Assembly: GCF_035994945.1 (NCBI RefSeq)
Contig: NZ_CP108677.1
Span: forward strand, 5,580,001-5,644,000
Source: Streptomyces sp. NBC_01216
GTDB lineage: Bacteria > Actinomycetota > Actinomycetes > Streptomycetales > Streptomycetaceae
Direction: 5' to 3'
DNA: 64,000 bases
The notes beneath the pieces were generated by a model. The model ran no database searches and had not been told where the DNA came from. It saw nothing but the letters and a program-made list of their open reading frames with translations. Position 1 is the stretch's first letter; every line of letters starts with the position of its first letter. This document shows positions 54,922-63,305 of this stretch, one piece after another. A program made the position numbers and the translations under genes.

Positions 54922-55638
54922 CTACTCCTCGCCGAGGTACGTCTTGCGGACGTCGTCGTCGTGGAGCAGGTCCTGGCCGGTACCGGACAGCTTGATCGTG
55001 CCGACCTCCAGCACGTAGCCGTAGTCCGCCAGCGAGAGGGCGGCCTGGGCGTTCTGCTCGATGAGCAGGATCGTCATGCCCTCCGCCTTCAGGGTGACGA
55101 TGGTCTCCATGATCTTCTGCATCATGATCGGGGAGAGGCCCATCGACGGCTCGTCGAGCATCAGCAGTTTGGGCTGGGACATCAGCGCCCGGCCCATGGC
55201 GAGCATCTGCTGCTCACCGCCGGAGAGGGTGCCCGCGGCTTGCTTGCGACGCTCGCCCAGGATCGGGAAGAGGTCGTAGGCGCGCTCGATGTCCCGCTCG
55301 ATGCCGTCCTTGTCCTTGCGGAGGAAGGCGCCCAGCTGGAGGTTCTCGGCGATGCTGAGCCGCGGGAAGATGTGCCGGCCCTCGGGGGAGTGGGCCAGGC
55401 CGAGCGAGACGACCTTGTGGGCCGGGATGCCGTTGAGCACCTGGCCGTCGAAGGTGATCTTCCCGCCGGAGGGCTTGAGGAGCCCGGAGAGCGTGCGCAG
55501 GGTGGTGGTCTTGCCCGCTCCGTTGGTGCCGATGAGGCTGACGACCTGGCCGGTCTCGACGGAGAAGGAGATGCCCTTGACGGCCTCGATCTTGCCGTAG
55601 GCGACCCGGAGGTCCTCGACCTCGAGAAGTGCGGTCAC
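54922..55638 (-). CDS. livF: Branched-chain amino acid ABC transporter ATPase
   Basis: This 238-residue ATPase has Walker A in GTNGAGKTTTLR, the Q-loop region, signature L-S-G-G-E-Q-Q-M and Walker B LLMLDEPSMGLS, with the LivF-typical AYGKIEAVKGISF and ARAL-M-S-Q-P-K-L segment. With LivG it drives uptake of Leu/Ile/Val or similar amino acids at the membrane. Start GTG 55638 overlaps the livG stop (GTGA). It is the last gene of the liv operon, terminated by the hairpin at 54867. Confidence 0.93.
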   Translation of the reverse strand: MTALLEVEDLRVAYGKIEAVKGISFSVETGQVVSLIGTNGAGKTTTLRTLSGLLKPSGGKITFDGQVLNGIPAHKVVSLGLAHSPEGRHIFPRLSIAENLQLGAFLRKDKDGIERDIERAYDLFPILGERRKQAAGTLSGGEQQMLAMGRALMSQPKLLMLDEPSMGLSPIMMQKIMETIVTLKAEGMTILLIEQNAQAALSLADYGYVLEVGTIKLSGTGQDLLHDDDVRKTYLGEE

Positions 55639-56684
55639 TTGGAGTCTCCTTCCTTGGTGCTGTCCGCGTCGTCGGACGCGGGCTCCGGAGTGGTCTCCGG
55701 GGCGTCGGCCGGGGCCTCGGGGGCGTCGTCCGCCGGTGCCTCGTCGGTCTCCGGCGTCTCCGTCGCGGGGGCTTGGGCGGCCTCGGGGGTGGTCTCGGCC
55801 GCCGGCTCGGTGGCCGCCGCCTCCGTTTCGGCGGTCTCGGCCCCGGTGGTGTCCGCCGTGGCAGGTGTGGCTTCGAACGGCTCGCCCAGGTAGGCGGCGA
55901 CGACACGTTCGTCGCCCTGGACGACCTCGGAGGTGCCTTCCACGAGCTTCTCGCCCTGGACCAGCACGGCCACCCGGTCGCACAGGTTGAAGATGAACTT
56001 CATGTCGTGCTCGATGACGAGGACGGCGATGCCCTGGTCGCGGATCGCGAAGACGAGTTCCTCGGTGGTCCGCGTCTCGTTCTGGTTCATGCCGGCGGTG
56101 GGCTCGTCGAGGAGCAGCAGTCCGGGGTCGCTGGCCAGGGCCCGGGCGATCTCCAGTTTGCGTTGCTCGCCGTAGGGCAGGTTGCGGGCGAGGTGTTCGG
56201 CCTTGGCGGAGAGGCCCACGAACTCCAGGAGTTCCATGGCCCGCTCGCGCGAGGCGGCCTCCGCCTTCTTGAAGCCCGGGCCGCGGAGCAGCGCGGACCA
56301 GAGGCCCTCCTTGGTCCGGGTGTGGCGTCCGACGAGGACGTTCTCCAGGACCGTCATGTTGGCGAAGAGGCGGATGTTCTGGAAGGTACGGGCGATGCCG
56401 GCCTTGGTGACCAGATGCGGCTTGGGGGGCAGCACGGTGCCCTTGTAGCTGACCTGTCCCTCGGTGGGGACGTACAGGCCGGTGAGGCAGTTGAAGAAGG
56501 TGGTCTTTCCGGCTCCGTTGGGGCCGATCAGACCGACGATCTCGCCCTCGCGGACGGTCAGGTCGACGTCGCGTACGGCGGTGAGTCCGCCGAAGCGCAT
56601 CGTGACGCCGCTGGCGTCCAGGACGGTGGCCGGTGCGGCCTTGGTGGCCGTGGTGTCCGTGGTCGTGGTGGTCATGGCGTTCAC
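55635..56684 (-). CDS. livG: Branched-chain amino acid ABC transporter ATPase with acidic C-terminal tail
   Basis: This 349-residue protein has the LivG core (about 20-265): DASGVTMRFGGLTAVRDVDL, Walker A GPNGAGKTTFFN, the LivG-type GIARTFQNIRLFANMTVLEN, signature Y-G-E-Q-R-K-L-E, Walker B LLLLDEPTAGMN and the EHDMKF switch His. A roughly 85-residue tail rich in Glu, Ala, Thr, Asp and Pro follows, absent from standard LivG (about 255-290 residues). Start GTG 56684 overlaps livM (GTGA); ATG 56675 is an alternative three codons inside. Confidence 0.92.
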   Translation of the reverse strand: MNAMTTTTTDTTATKAAPATVLDASGVTMRFGGLTAVRDVDLTVREGEIVGLIGPNGAGKTTFFNCLTGLYVPTEGQVSYKGTVLPPKPHLVTKAGIARTFQNIRLFANMTVLENVLVGRHTRTKEGLWSALLRGPGFKKAEAASRERAMELLEFVGLSAKAEHLARNLPYGEQRKLEIARALASDPGLLLLDEPTAGMNQNETRTTEELVFAIRDQGIAVLVIEHDMKFIFNLCDRVAVLVQGEKLVEGTSEVVQGDERVVAAYLGEPFEATPATADTTGAETAETEAAATEPAAETTPEAAQAPATETPETDEAPADDAPEAPADAPETTPEPASDDADSTKEGDSK

Positions 56685-58435
56685 GCCCCCGCCTTCGCGG
56701 TGCCGACGCCGGACTCGGCGGATTGCCGGGGTTCGGGTACGTCGGGCTGTTCGTCGTTCTCGTGGTATTCGAGCTTCGCCCGCTTGTTGGCGATGAGGCC
56801 CTCGGGGCGGAAGCGCATGAGCAGGATGAGGGCGATGCCGAAGCCGAGCAGCTGGTAGTCCTGGAGGAAGGACAGCTTGGCCGGGATCAGGAAGAGCAGG
56901 GCCGCGCCGAGGATCGGGCCTCGGACGGTGCCCATGCCGCCCAGGATGACGGCCGCGAGGAGGAAGGCGGAGTTCGGCGGCACGGGGCCGGCGAAGACGT
57001 AGTTCTCGGGGACGACCGTGGTGTTGACGTGGGCCTGGACGGTGCCGGCGAGGCCGGCCAGGGTGGCGCCGAGGGCGAAGGCGATCAGCTTGACGCGGAA
57101 GCCGTTGATGCCCATGGCGGTGGCGGCTGTCTCGTCCTCGCGGATGGCGACCCAGGAGCGGCCGATGCGGCTGTTGGTGGCCCGGGAGAAGATGATGATC
57201 ACGAGCGCCATCACCGCCAGCATGAGCAGGTAGTAGTTGGCGTAGGCGCCGAGCTCGATGCCGAGGACGGTGTGGGGCTCGCCGAAGTTGTATCCGAAGA
57301 ACTCCAGCTGCGGGATGTTCGGGATGCCGTTCGGGCCGTTGGTGATCTTCGGTCCGGAGACGCCGTCGAGGTTGCCCATGGCGATGCGGAAGATCTCTCC
57401 GAAGCCGAGGGTGACGATGGCGAGGTAGTCGCCGCGCAGGCGCAGGGTCGGGGCGCCGATGACGACGCCGAAGACGAGTGAGGCGAGGGCGCCGGTGAGC
57501 ACGGCTGCCCAGAAGGGGAACTGGACGCCGAAGGCGGAGGAGGTGGCTCCGGAGACCAGTGCGGCGGTGTAGGCGCCGACTCCGAGGAAGGCGACGTAGC
57601 CGAGGTCGAGCAGGCCGGCGAGGCCGACGACGACGTTCAGGCCGAGGGCGACGGTCGCGAAGATGAGGATGTTGACCGCGATGAGGGTGTAGGTGTCGCC
57701 GCTCTGCTGGATGAACGGGAAGGCGATCGCCGCGGCCGCGGTGGCGATGAGCGTCACCTGGCGGTTGTGTGTGGTGAGGGTGGAGACGCGTTCGACGATT
57801 CCGGACTTGATCAGCGCGGTCGTGGTGAAGCCGACGAGGATCAGGTACGCGATGAAGAGCTGCGGTTCGCTGTCCTTGGTGTCGATGCCGAAGGTGATCA
57901 CGTAGAGGCCGAGGGCGAAGACTCCGGTGATGATCAGGATTTCGGCCCACGAGGGGAGGCGTCGGGCGGGGGCGGCCTTGCGGGTGTCGTCCGGCAGCTT
58001 GTACGCGGCGGCGGCCGGGACGGCGGAGGCGAGGACGGCGATGCCGGCGCCGGGCTCCAGGTCCACCAGGGCGCCGAGTTCCCAGATGATGGAGAGCGTG
58101 GTGAAGAGGGTGGTGGCGAAGGTGCCGAGGGCCAGGATCCACAGGGCCTTGCGGCTGCCGGTGGGCGTGAGCCATCCGAAGCCCTTGACGCCGAGCGCGG
58201 AGAGCGCGTGGGCGGCGGTGAGGAGCGCGCCGACGAGGGTGAGGAGCTGGAGCGGAGCCGGGTAGCCGTAGAGGGTGAGGTTACCGGGGAAGGCGGTGGT
58301 CCAGGTCCAGGCCAGGAAGGCGCTGGCGGCGGTGGCGACGCTGCCGCCGGCGATCGTGTAGAGCAGGCCCTGGGGCAGGGTGCGCTGTGCCGGGGCGGGG
58401 GTCTGTGCGGTGGTGTCTGTGGTCATGTCTCTCAC
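56681..58435 (-). CDS. livM: Branched-chain amino acid ABC transporter permease LivM
   Basis: This 584-residue permease is longer than usual (E. coli LivM about 425). The first ~220 residues hold extra hydrophobic segments (LLYTIAGGSVATAASAFLAW, LLTLVGALLTAAHALSALG and others) before the conserved LivM core: LNVVVGLAGLLDLGYVAFLG, LRLRGDYLAIVTLGFGEIFR and SWVAIREDETAATAMGINGF, the EAA-like coupling loop. The C-terminus ends in a charged tail. Start GTG 58435 overlaps livH (GTGA); ATG 58426 is the alternative. Confidence 0.92.
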   Translation of the reverse strand: MRDMTTDTTAQTPAPAQRTLPQGLLYTIAGGSVATAASAFLAWTWTTAFPGNLTLYGYPAPLQLLTLVGALLTAAHALSALGVKGFGWLTPTGSRKALWILALGTFATTLFTTLSIIWELGALVDLEPGAGIAVLASAVPAAAAYKLPDDTRKAAPARRLPSWAEILIITGVFALGLYVITFGIDTKDSEPQLFIAYLILVGFTTTALIKSGIVERVSTLTTHNRQVTLIATAAAAIAFPFIQQSGDTYTLIAVNILIFATVALGLNVVVGLAGLLDLGYVAFLGVGAYTAALVSGATSSAFGVQFPFWAAVLTGALASLVFGVVIGAPTLRLRGDYLAIVTLGFGEIFRIAMGNLDGVSGPKITNGPNGIPNIPQLEFFGYNFGEPHTVLGIELGAYANYYLLMLAVMALVIIIFSRATNSRIGRSWVAIREDETAATAMGINGFRVKLIAFALGATLAGLAGTVQAHVNTTVVPENYVFAGPVPPNSAFLLAAVILGGMGTVRGPILGAALLFLIPAKLSFLQDYQLLGFGIALILLMRFRPEGLIANKRAKLEYHENDEQPDVPEPRQSAESGVGTAKAGA

Positions 58436-59364
58436 GCCCGATCCGCGACGCGCTCGCCGAGCAGACCCTGTGGTCTGACGAGGAGGACGACGATGAGGAG
58501 GACGAAGGCCCAGACGTTGGACCAGGCTCCGCCGCCGAGCTGCTGCATGCCGGGGATGTCCTCGATGTAGGCGATCGAGAGGGCCTCGGCGAGGCCGAGG
58601 ACGACGCCGCCGACCATGGCTCCGTAGATGTTGCCGATGCCGCCCAGGACGGCGGCGGTGAAGGCCTTGAGGCCGAGGATGAAGCCCATTTCCCAGCCGA
58701 TCTGGCCGCGGTCGAGACCGTAGGCGACGGCTGCGACGGCGGCGAACGCGGCACCGATGGCGAAGGCCATGACGATGATGCGGTCGGTGTTGATGCCCAT
58801 GAGCTTCGCGGTGTCGCGGTCCTGTGCGGTGGCCTGCATGGCGCGGCCGCTGCGGCTCTTGGCGACGAAGACGCCGAGGGCGAGCATGCAGAGGGGGGCG
58901 AGCGCGAGGATGAAGGCGTCGGCGCGCTGGATGGTGAGGTGTTCGGTGATCTTGAAGGCGTCGCCGCTGAACTCGGGGAAGCTGACGGCCACCTTGGCGT
59001 TCGGGTAGAACTGCCAGACGAGCTGCTGGAGCGCGATCGAGAGGCCGATGGCGGTGATGAGCGGGGCGAGTCGTGGTGCGCCGCGCAGCGGCCGGTAGGC
59101 GAACCGCTCGGCGGCGGTCGCGACGGCCACGGAGGCGATCGCGCCACCGATGATCATGAGCGGTATGGCCACCATCAGGGAGGTGCCACTCGGGAGAGCG
59201 GTGTAGGTGGTGAGGGCGCCGAAGCCCCCGATCATGAAGATCTCGCCGTGGGCGAAGTTGATGAGCTGGACGATGCCGTAGACCATGGTGTACCCGATGG
59301 CGACGAGGCCATAGAGGGCACCGAGGGCAAGGCCGTTGGCCAGCTGTTGCGGCAGTTCGTTCAC
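58432..59364 (-). CDS. livH: Branched-chain amino acid ABC transporter permease LivH
   Basis: This 310-residue permease has about eight membrane segments: NGLALGALYGLVAIGYTMVY near the start, NFAHGEIFMIGGFGA (hallmark of LivH), a charged coupling loop MQATAQDRDTAKLMGINTDR (EAA-type), and GLGAFTAAVLGG-like GLKAFTAAVLGGIGNIYGAM. It pairs with LivM to form the channel. Start GTG 59364. It lies 106 bases downstream of the binding-protein gene, across a hairpin. Confidence 0.93.
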   Translation of the reverse strand: MNELPQQLANGLALGALYGLVAIGYTMVYGIVQLINFAHGEIFMIGGFGALTTYTALPSGTSLMVAIPLMIIGGAIASVAVATAAERFAYRPLRGAPRLAPLITAIGLSIALQQLVWQFYPNAKVAVSFPEFSGDAFKITEHLTIQRADAFILALAPLCMLALGVFVAKSRSGRAMQATAQDRDTAKLMGINTDRIIVMAFAIGAAFAAVAAVAYGLDRGQIGWEMGFILGLKAFTAAVLGGIGNIYGAMVGGVVLGLAEALSIAYIEDIPGMQQLGGGAWSNVWAFVLLIVVLLVRPQGLLGERVADRA

Positions 59365-59398
59365 CGCAGGGCCTCCGATGAGCGTGTCGGATATGACT

Positions 59399-59431
59399 CC
59401 GCGCGAGGGCGCTGTTTGCGCCCTCGCGCGG
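59399..59431 (-). terminator. Hairpin between livK and livH
   Basis: On either strand CCGCGCGAGGGCGC pairs perfectly over 14 bp with GCGCCCTCGCGCGG around a 5-base loop. In the minus-strand transcript it follows the binding-protein gene and precedes the permease gene, so it probably terminates part of the transcripts or protects the livK 3' end. Confidence 0.75.
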
Positions 59432-59470
59432 TGTGGTTCATTTGGTCAGGACGAGGTCAGAGCGGGGTGA

Positions 59471-60703
59471 CTACTGGTTGAACGTGTCGCTCTTGACGTC
59501 GATCCACTTGCCGCCCTCGACCTTGTAGACCGTGAGCTGCTTGTTGGTGGTGTCGCCGAACTCGTCGAAGGAGACCTTGCCGGTCACGCCGTCGAAGGAG
59601 ACCTTGCCGAGCGCCTCGGTGACCTTGGCGCGGGCGTCCTCGGGAAGCTTGCCGTCGTTGGCGGCGACGACGGCCTTGACGGCCTGGACGATCGCCCAGC
59701 CGGCGTCGTAGGAGTAGCCGCCGTAGGCCGCGTACGGGTCCTTGTAGCCGCCGGCGTTGTAGTCGGCGATGAACTTCTTGGCGGTGTCGAGCTTCTCGAC
59801 CGGGTAGCCGATCGAGGTGGCCAGGTCACCGTCGTTGGCCTCGCCGGAGGCGCTGATGAAGGCCGGGTCGTAGATGCCGTCGCCGCCCATGGTGGGGATC
59901 TTGGCGCCGGTCTTCTTGATCTGGTCGGAGAGCAGGCCGCCCTCGGGGTACTGGCCGCCGAAGTAGACGGAGTCGGCGCCGGAGCTCTTGACCTTGTCTG
60001 CGGTGGAGGAGAAGTCGGTCTCCTTCACGGTGACGTGGTCGGTGCCGACGACCTTGCCGCCCAGGCGGCTGAACTCGGCGGAGAAGATGGCCGCGAGGCC
60101 GGCTCCGTAGGTCTGCTTGTCGTCGACGACGAAGACCTTCTTCTTGCCGGCGTCGTTGAAGAGGTACTGGGCGGCGAACTTGCCCTGGACCACGTCGGTG
60201 GCGGCGGTGCGGAAGTAGGTCGGGAAGGGGCGCTTGAACTCGCCCTTGCCCCAGTTGTCGCCCTGGCTGAGGGAGGGGTTGGTGTTCGCCGGGGAGACCT
60301 GGGCGAGGTTGGCCGCCGCGAAGACGCCCTGCATCTGCTGGGCGACGCCGGAGTTCAGCGGGCCGACGACGCCGAGCACCTCCGGCTTGCCGACGAGCTT
60401 GGTGGCGTTGGCCTGGCCGGAGGCCGGGACGGCCTGGTCGTCGAGGGCCTCGACCTTGAACGTGACGCCCGGGACCTCGTTGTTCTTGTTGGCGGTCTTG
60501 GCCGCCAGGTCCACGGAGTTCTTGATGCCCTGGCCCAGCGCGGACAGCGAGCCCGTGAGCGGCGCGTCGACGCCGATGACGACGGTCGTGGTGCCCTTCG
60601 AGTCGTCGCTGCCGCCCTTGTCGTCGCGCGAACCGCAGGCGGAAAGGGTGAGAGCTCCCGTGGTGATCACGGTGGTGAGGATGAGCAAGGAACGACGTCG
60701 CAC
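59471..60703 (-). CDS. livK: Branched-chain amino acid-binding lipoprotein
   Basis: This 410-residue periplasmic-binding-protein-type receptor has a lipoprotein signal peptide with lipobox L-S-A-C (lipidated C23), a Gly/Ser/Asp-rich linker, then a type I binding fold: VVIGVDAPLTGSLSALGQGI, VVGPLNSGVAQQMQG, SPANTNPSL and GYSYDAGWAIVQAVK. It captures the amino acid outside the membrane for LivHMGF; Lgt (5545) would lipidate it. Start GTG 60703 with GGAAAGG upstream. The Leu/Ile/Val specificity is by family only; other amino acids or amides are possible. Confidence 0.93.
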   Translation of the reverse strand: MRRRSLLILTTVITTGALTLSACGSRDDKGGSDDSKGTTTVVIGVDAPLTGSLSALGQGIKNSVDLAAKTANKNNEVPGVTFKVEALDDQAVPASGQANATKLVGKPEVLGVVGPLNSGVAQQMQGVFAAANLAQVSPANTNPSLSQGDNWGKGEFKRPFPTYFRTAATDVVQGKFAAQYLFNDAGKKKVFVVDDKQTYGAGLAAIFSAEFSRLGGKVVGTDHVTVKETDFSSTADKVKSSGADSVYFGGQYPEGGLLSDQIKKTGAKIPTMGGDGIYDPAFISASGEANDGDLATSIGYPVEKLDTAKKFIADYNAGGYKDPYAAYGGYSYDAGWAIVQAVKAVVAANDGKLPEDARAKVTEALGKVSFDGVTGKVSFDEFGDTTNKQLTVYKVEGGKWIDVKSDTFNQ

Positions 60704-61151
60704 GATGAATCCTTTCCCTGGCGCGGCCCCCTCGAGCTGAGGCGGTGCCGTGAAGCTGTGTAGCTGGAGGTGCCGTTTTTGAGTGGCCGGGCCGTACTGG
60801 GGTGACTGGTGTTACTGGGTCGTGCAGCAGAAGCGCCCGGCGGCGCGGTGACTGGCCGTGACTCTAAGCGCAGGTGGGGGAGGTGGGGAGCGGCGAGGTC
60901 AGGATGTGACTGTCTTGTTATCGCGAGGGGGAGAGGAGGTGCGCAGGGGGTGGGCAAACCGGTACATAGGTGTCGGCAACATGGTGTTCACATCGTGAGA
61001 ACGCGCAGTTCCGCTAAGGGGCTTGAGCGGATCATGCTCCTGTCGGTCCTGGTTCACCGGCTCTCCGGATACCGGACGGGCGGCCTGGTGTCAGCGGACG
61101 GACGGTGGGGCGTGCCGTGCGGCTTGATCAGCGCGTCGATGTCACGCAGCG
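60704..61151. other. 448-base region upstream of livK
   Basis: No gene was seen. Close to livK, on the minus strand, three short CCAGT repeats occur (CCCAGTAACA, CCAGTCACC, CCAGTACGG; about 60795-60820), a possible regulator site. A TAGAGT hexamer on the minus strand (60861-60866) is a weak -10 candidate without a matching -35. The rest has no recognisable motif. Confidence 0.4.
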
Positions 61152-61628
61152 TCATGATGGGGAGGGGAGTGAAGGCGGGTGTGCCGGAGAGCCGGGGGCG
61201 GGGTCCGGGCCGCCCGTGCCGGCGGGGGAGGCGGCCGGACTCCCGGGCGGTCTCCAGTTCTCCGAGCTTCCCGTCGCGCCGTGTGCGGCCTCGCACCGGC
61301 GGCGGCTCTCCCGGTCGATCTCGGCCAGTGCGGCGGCCCGTCCCTCCGTCCGCTCGGTGGCCCGGGCGTCCGCGAGGACCTCGTCGTGAATCCCCAACTG
61401 CTCGTTGGACAAGCCCTTCTGCTCCCAGTCCAGGCCCGCCCAGCTGCTGCCCTCGACGGCTTCCTTCGCCCAGTACGACACGAGGCTGGTGCAGACGTCG
61501 GCGGGGGTCGAGGTGTGCGGAGCCGGGTCGGCCGTCCCGCCCGTGCAGCCGGGAGTGGCGGCCAGGAGTCCGAGGATCAGCGGCGTGCGCAGGGCGCTCC
61601 TGATCGACGTGCGCGCCGAGTGCCCCAT
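61152..61628 (-). CDS. Small hypothetical lipoprotein
   Basis: This is a 158-residue protein with a basic N-terminus, a hydrophobic helix and a lipobox-like A-T-P-G-C (C28), followed by a Thr/Ser/Pro linker, a helical Glu/Arg-rich middle (WAKEAVEGSSWAGLDWEQKG, DEVLADARATERTEGRAAAL, EIDRESRRRCEAAHGA) and a Pro/Ser/Gly-rich tail. Two further Cys (in ADVCTSLV and RRRCEAA) could form a disulfide. I do not recognise the family. ATG 61628 places the lipobox correctly; the RBS is weak. Confidence 0.6.
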   Translation of the reverse strand: MGHSARTSIRSALRTPLILGLLAATPGCTGGTADPAPHTSTPADVCTSLVSYWAKEAVEGSSWAGLDWEQKGLSNEQLGIHDEVLADARATERTEGRAAALAEIDRESRRRCEAAHGATGSSENWRPPGSPAASPAGTGGPDPAPGSPAHPPSLPSPS

Positions 61629-62733
61629 GGCGGGCACGCTAGGGGAAGCCGAAGGGCGGCGCAACAGGCCCGAGCGGTGAGGGGGTTGGAGGAGTTTCGG
61701 GGGTGGCCCCGGGCCGTGGGGTACCGGTCCGGGGAGGGTGGCGGGTGTGCCGGTGGTGACGGAGGGGCGTGCGTGGCGTTCGGGGTGGTCGCGGACCGCT
61801 CACCTGGCGCGGCGGCAGGTGTGGGCGGGTCGCTCGGTGCGCGTGGCCGGCCGGGGGTGGGGTTCCTCGCGGGCCGCATCCGGTGCGCCGGGGTCCGCGG
61901 GTGGCTCCGGGGGGTGCCGGGGCGCGACGGGGAGTCTCCCGCGTGGCCGGGGGCCGGGGCGGGTGTGGTGTCTCTGGGGTGCCGGGGGTCGCGCCGCGCC
62001 CTTCCGCGTGGCCCTGGTTCCGTGTCCGCGGGTGCGCCGTCGGCCGAGCGGGTGGGCGGGGCAAGGCGGTGTGGGGCGCGGGGTGTTGAAGCGGGGCCGG
62101 CGGGTATCCGGACGGCCGTGTGCGGAGCGCCGGGCATCCTCCCGGGAGGGTGTCGACGAGATGTGGCGGGTCGGTCGGCGGGTGCGGCTCGGTGCGGCGT
62201 GCGCAGGAGCCGGTCGTGAGGTGCGCGGGCCGCGCGGTGCGGACCCGCAGTGTCCGGAACGCGACACCCCGGGTCCGGAAGCCGGGGCGGCCGGCCGGGG
62301 GCGCGACGTCCGGAAGCCGACGCTCCGCGTCCGGGGGCCGGTGTTCGGGAACCCGGTGTGCCGGAGTCCGCGACTGTGCCCGAAACGGTGCTTCCGTCAC
62401 CCTTGGGGGCGGGTGCCGGGAGGTGTGGCGCCGTGCTCCGGGATCACGCCCCCGGTGACTCCCGGTGACGGTGACGGCCCCGGTCACCTTCTCGATCCGG
62501 CCTCGGTCGGCCGCCCTGCCCTCCGCTCGTCCGGCCTCCTGGTTCGCGGCGGTCTCCGCGGTGGCCGTGCGGCGCAGCACGGCCCGGATGGGAGTGTGCC
62601 GTCGCGGTCCGGCGGGCGGAGAACGGAAAAGAAACCGGAAGAACGTGGAAACAAGCGGAAGGCAAGGGACCGGGGGAGGAGGGGCGTGGAAGCGGGGAGG
62701 CGCGGAGGGGGACGTCGGGAGACGGTGGTGCGG
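61629..62733. other. 1.1-kb stretch with no convincing gene
   Basis: Both strands have long open frames, but their products are almost only Arg/Gly/Pro/Thr without domains, as expected by chance at this GC content. The plus strand is strikingly G-rich and C-poor over much of 61680-62170. TCCGGAA recurs at 62253, 62274 and 62309 with similar flanks (GCGAC/GCCG). It may be a degraded gene or an untranslated region. Confidence 0.5.
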
Positions 62734-63228
62734 TCAGGCCGCGCCGCCACCCGGGACGTTGTCCGCGTCCTTGGCCGTGACCTCGCGGAGCAGGCAGGTC
62801 AGCCGGGCCGAGCAGACCCGCTTGTCCTGGTCGTCCGTGATCACGATCTCGTAGGTGGCCGTGGAACGACCGCGGTGGACCGGGGTCGCGACCCCGGTGA
62901 CCAGTCCGCTGCGGACGCCGCGGTGGTGGGTGCAGTTGAGATCCACTCCCACGGCGATCTTGGAGACGCCGCCGTGCAGCATCGAGCCGATCGACCCCAG
63001 TGTCTCGGCGAGCACGGCGGACGCGCCGCCGTGCAGCAGGCCGTAGGGCTGGGTGTTGCCCTCCACCGGCATCGTGCCGACGACCCGCTCGGCGGACGCC
63101 TCGACGATCTGCACGCTCATCCGGTTGCCGAGGTGCCCGGCGGAGAAGAGCGCCTGCAGGTCGACGCCGAGGGCGGCGTACTCGGCGAGGACCTCCTGCG
63201 GGAACTTCACGTGCTGCTGCTCACCCAT
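62734..63228 (-). CDS. PaaI-family hotdog thioesterase
   Basis: This 164-residue single hotdog-fold protein has the PaaI/YbgC-type signature GNTQPYGLLHGGASAVLAET, where the H-G-G segment begins the long helix, then GSIGSMLHGGVSKIAVGVDL and CTHHRGVRSGLVTGVATPVH. Relatives hydrolyse aryl- or acyl-CoA thioesters in the cytoplasm (PaaI in phenylacetate metabolism, or the menaquinone-pathway DHNA-CoA thioesterase). The substrate is not evident. Start ATG 63228 has GGAG upstream. Confidence 0.85.
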   Translation of the reverse strand: MGEQQHVKFPQEVLAEYAALGVDLQALFSAGHLGNRMSVQIVEASAERVVGTMPVEGNTQPYGLLHGGASAVLAETLGSIGSMLHGGVSKIAVGVDLNCTHHRGVRSGLVTGVATPVHRGRSTATYEIVITDDQDKRVCSARLTCLLREVTAKDADNVPGGGAA

Positions 63229-63305
63229 CGGCCCGGCTCCGTTCGTCTTCGTACGGCTTCTGATACGGCTGCCCTGCCGGCCAGCGCGCCCGCCTGAGCG
63301 AACGC

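Noticed and set aside
61639..62580. A 313-codon Pro/Arg/Thr-rich frame on the minus strand
   Set aside because: Extreme composition, no domain, no RBS, and equally long frames overlap it on the other strand.
61738..63297. A 519-codon frame on the plus strand
   Set aside because: It runs antisense through the PaaI-type thioesterase gene and is composed of Arg/Gly/Trp-rich low complexity.
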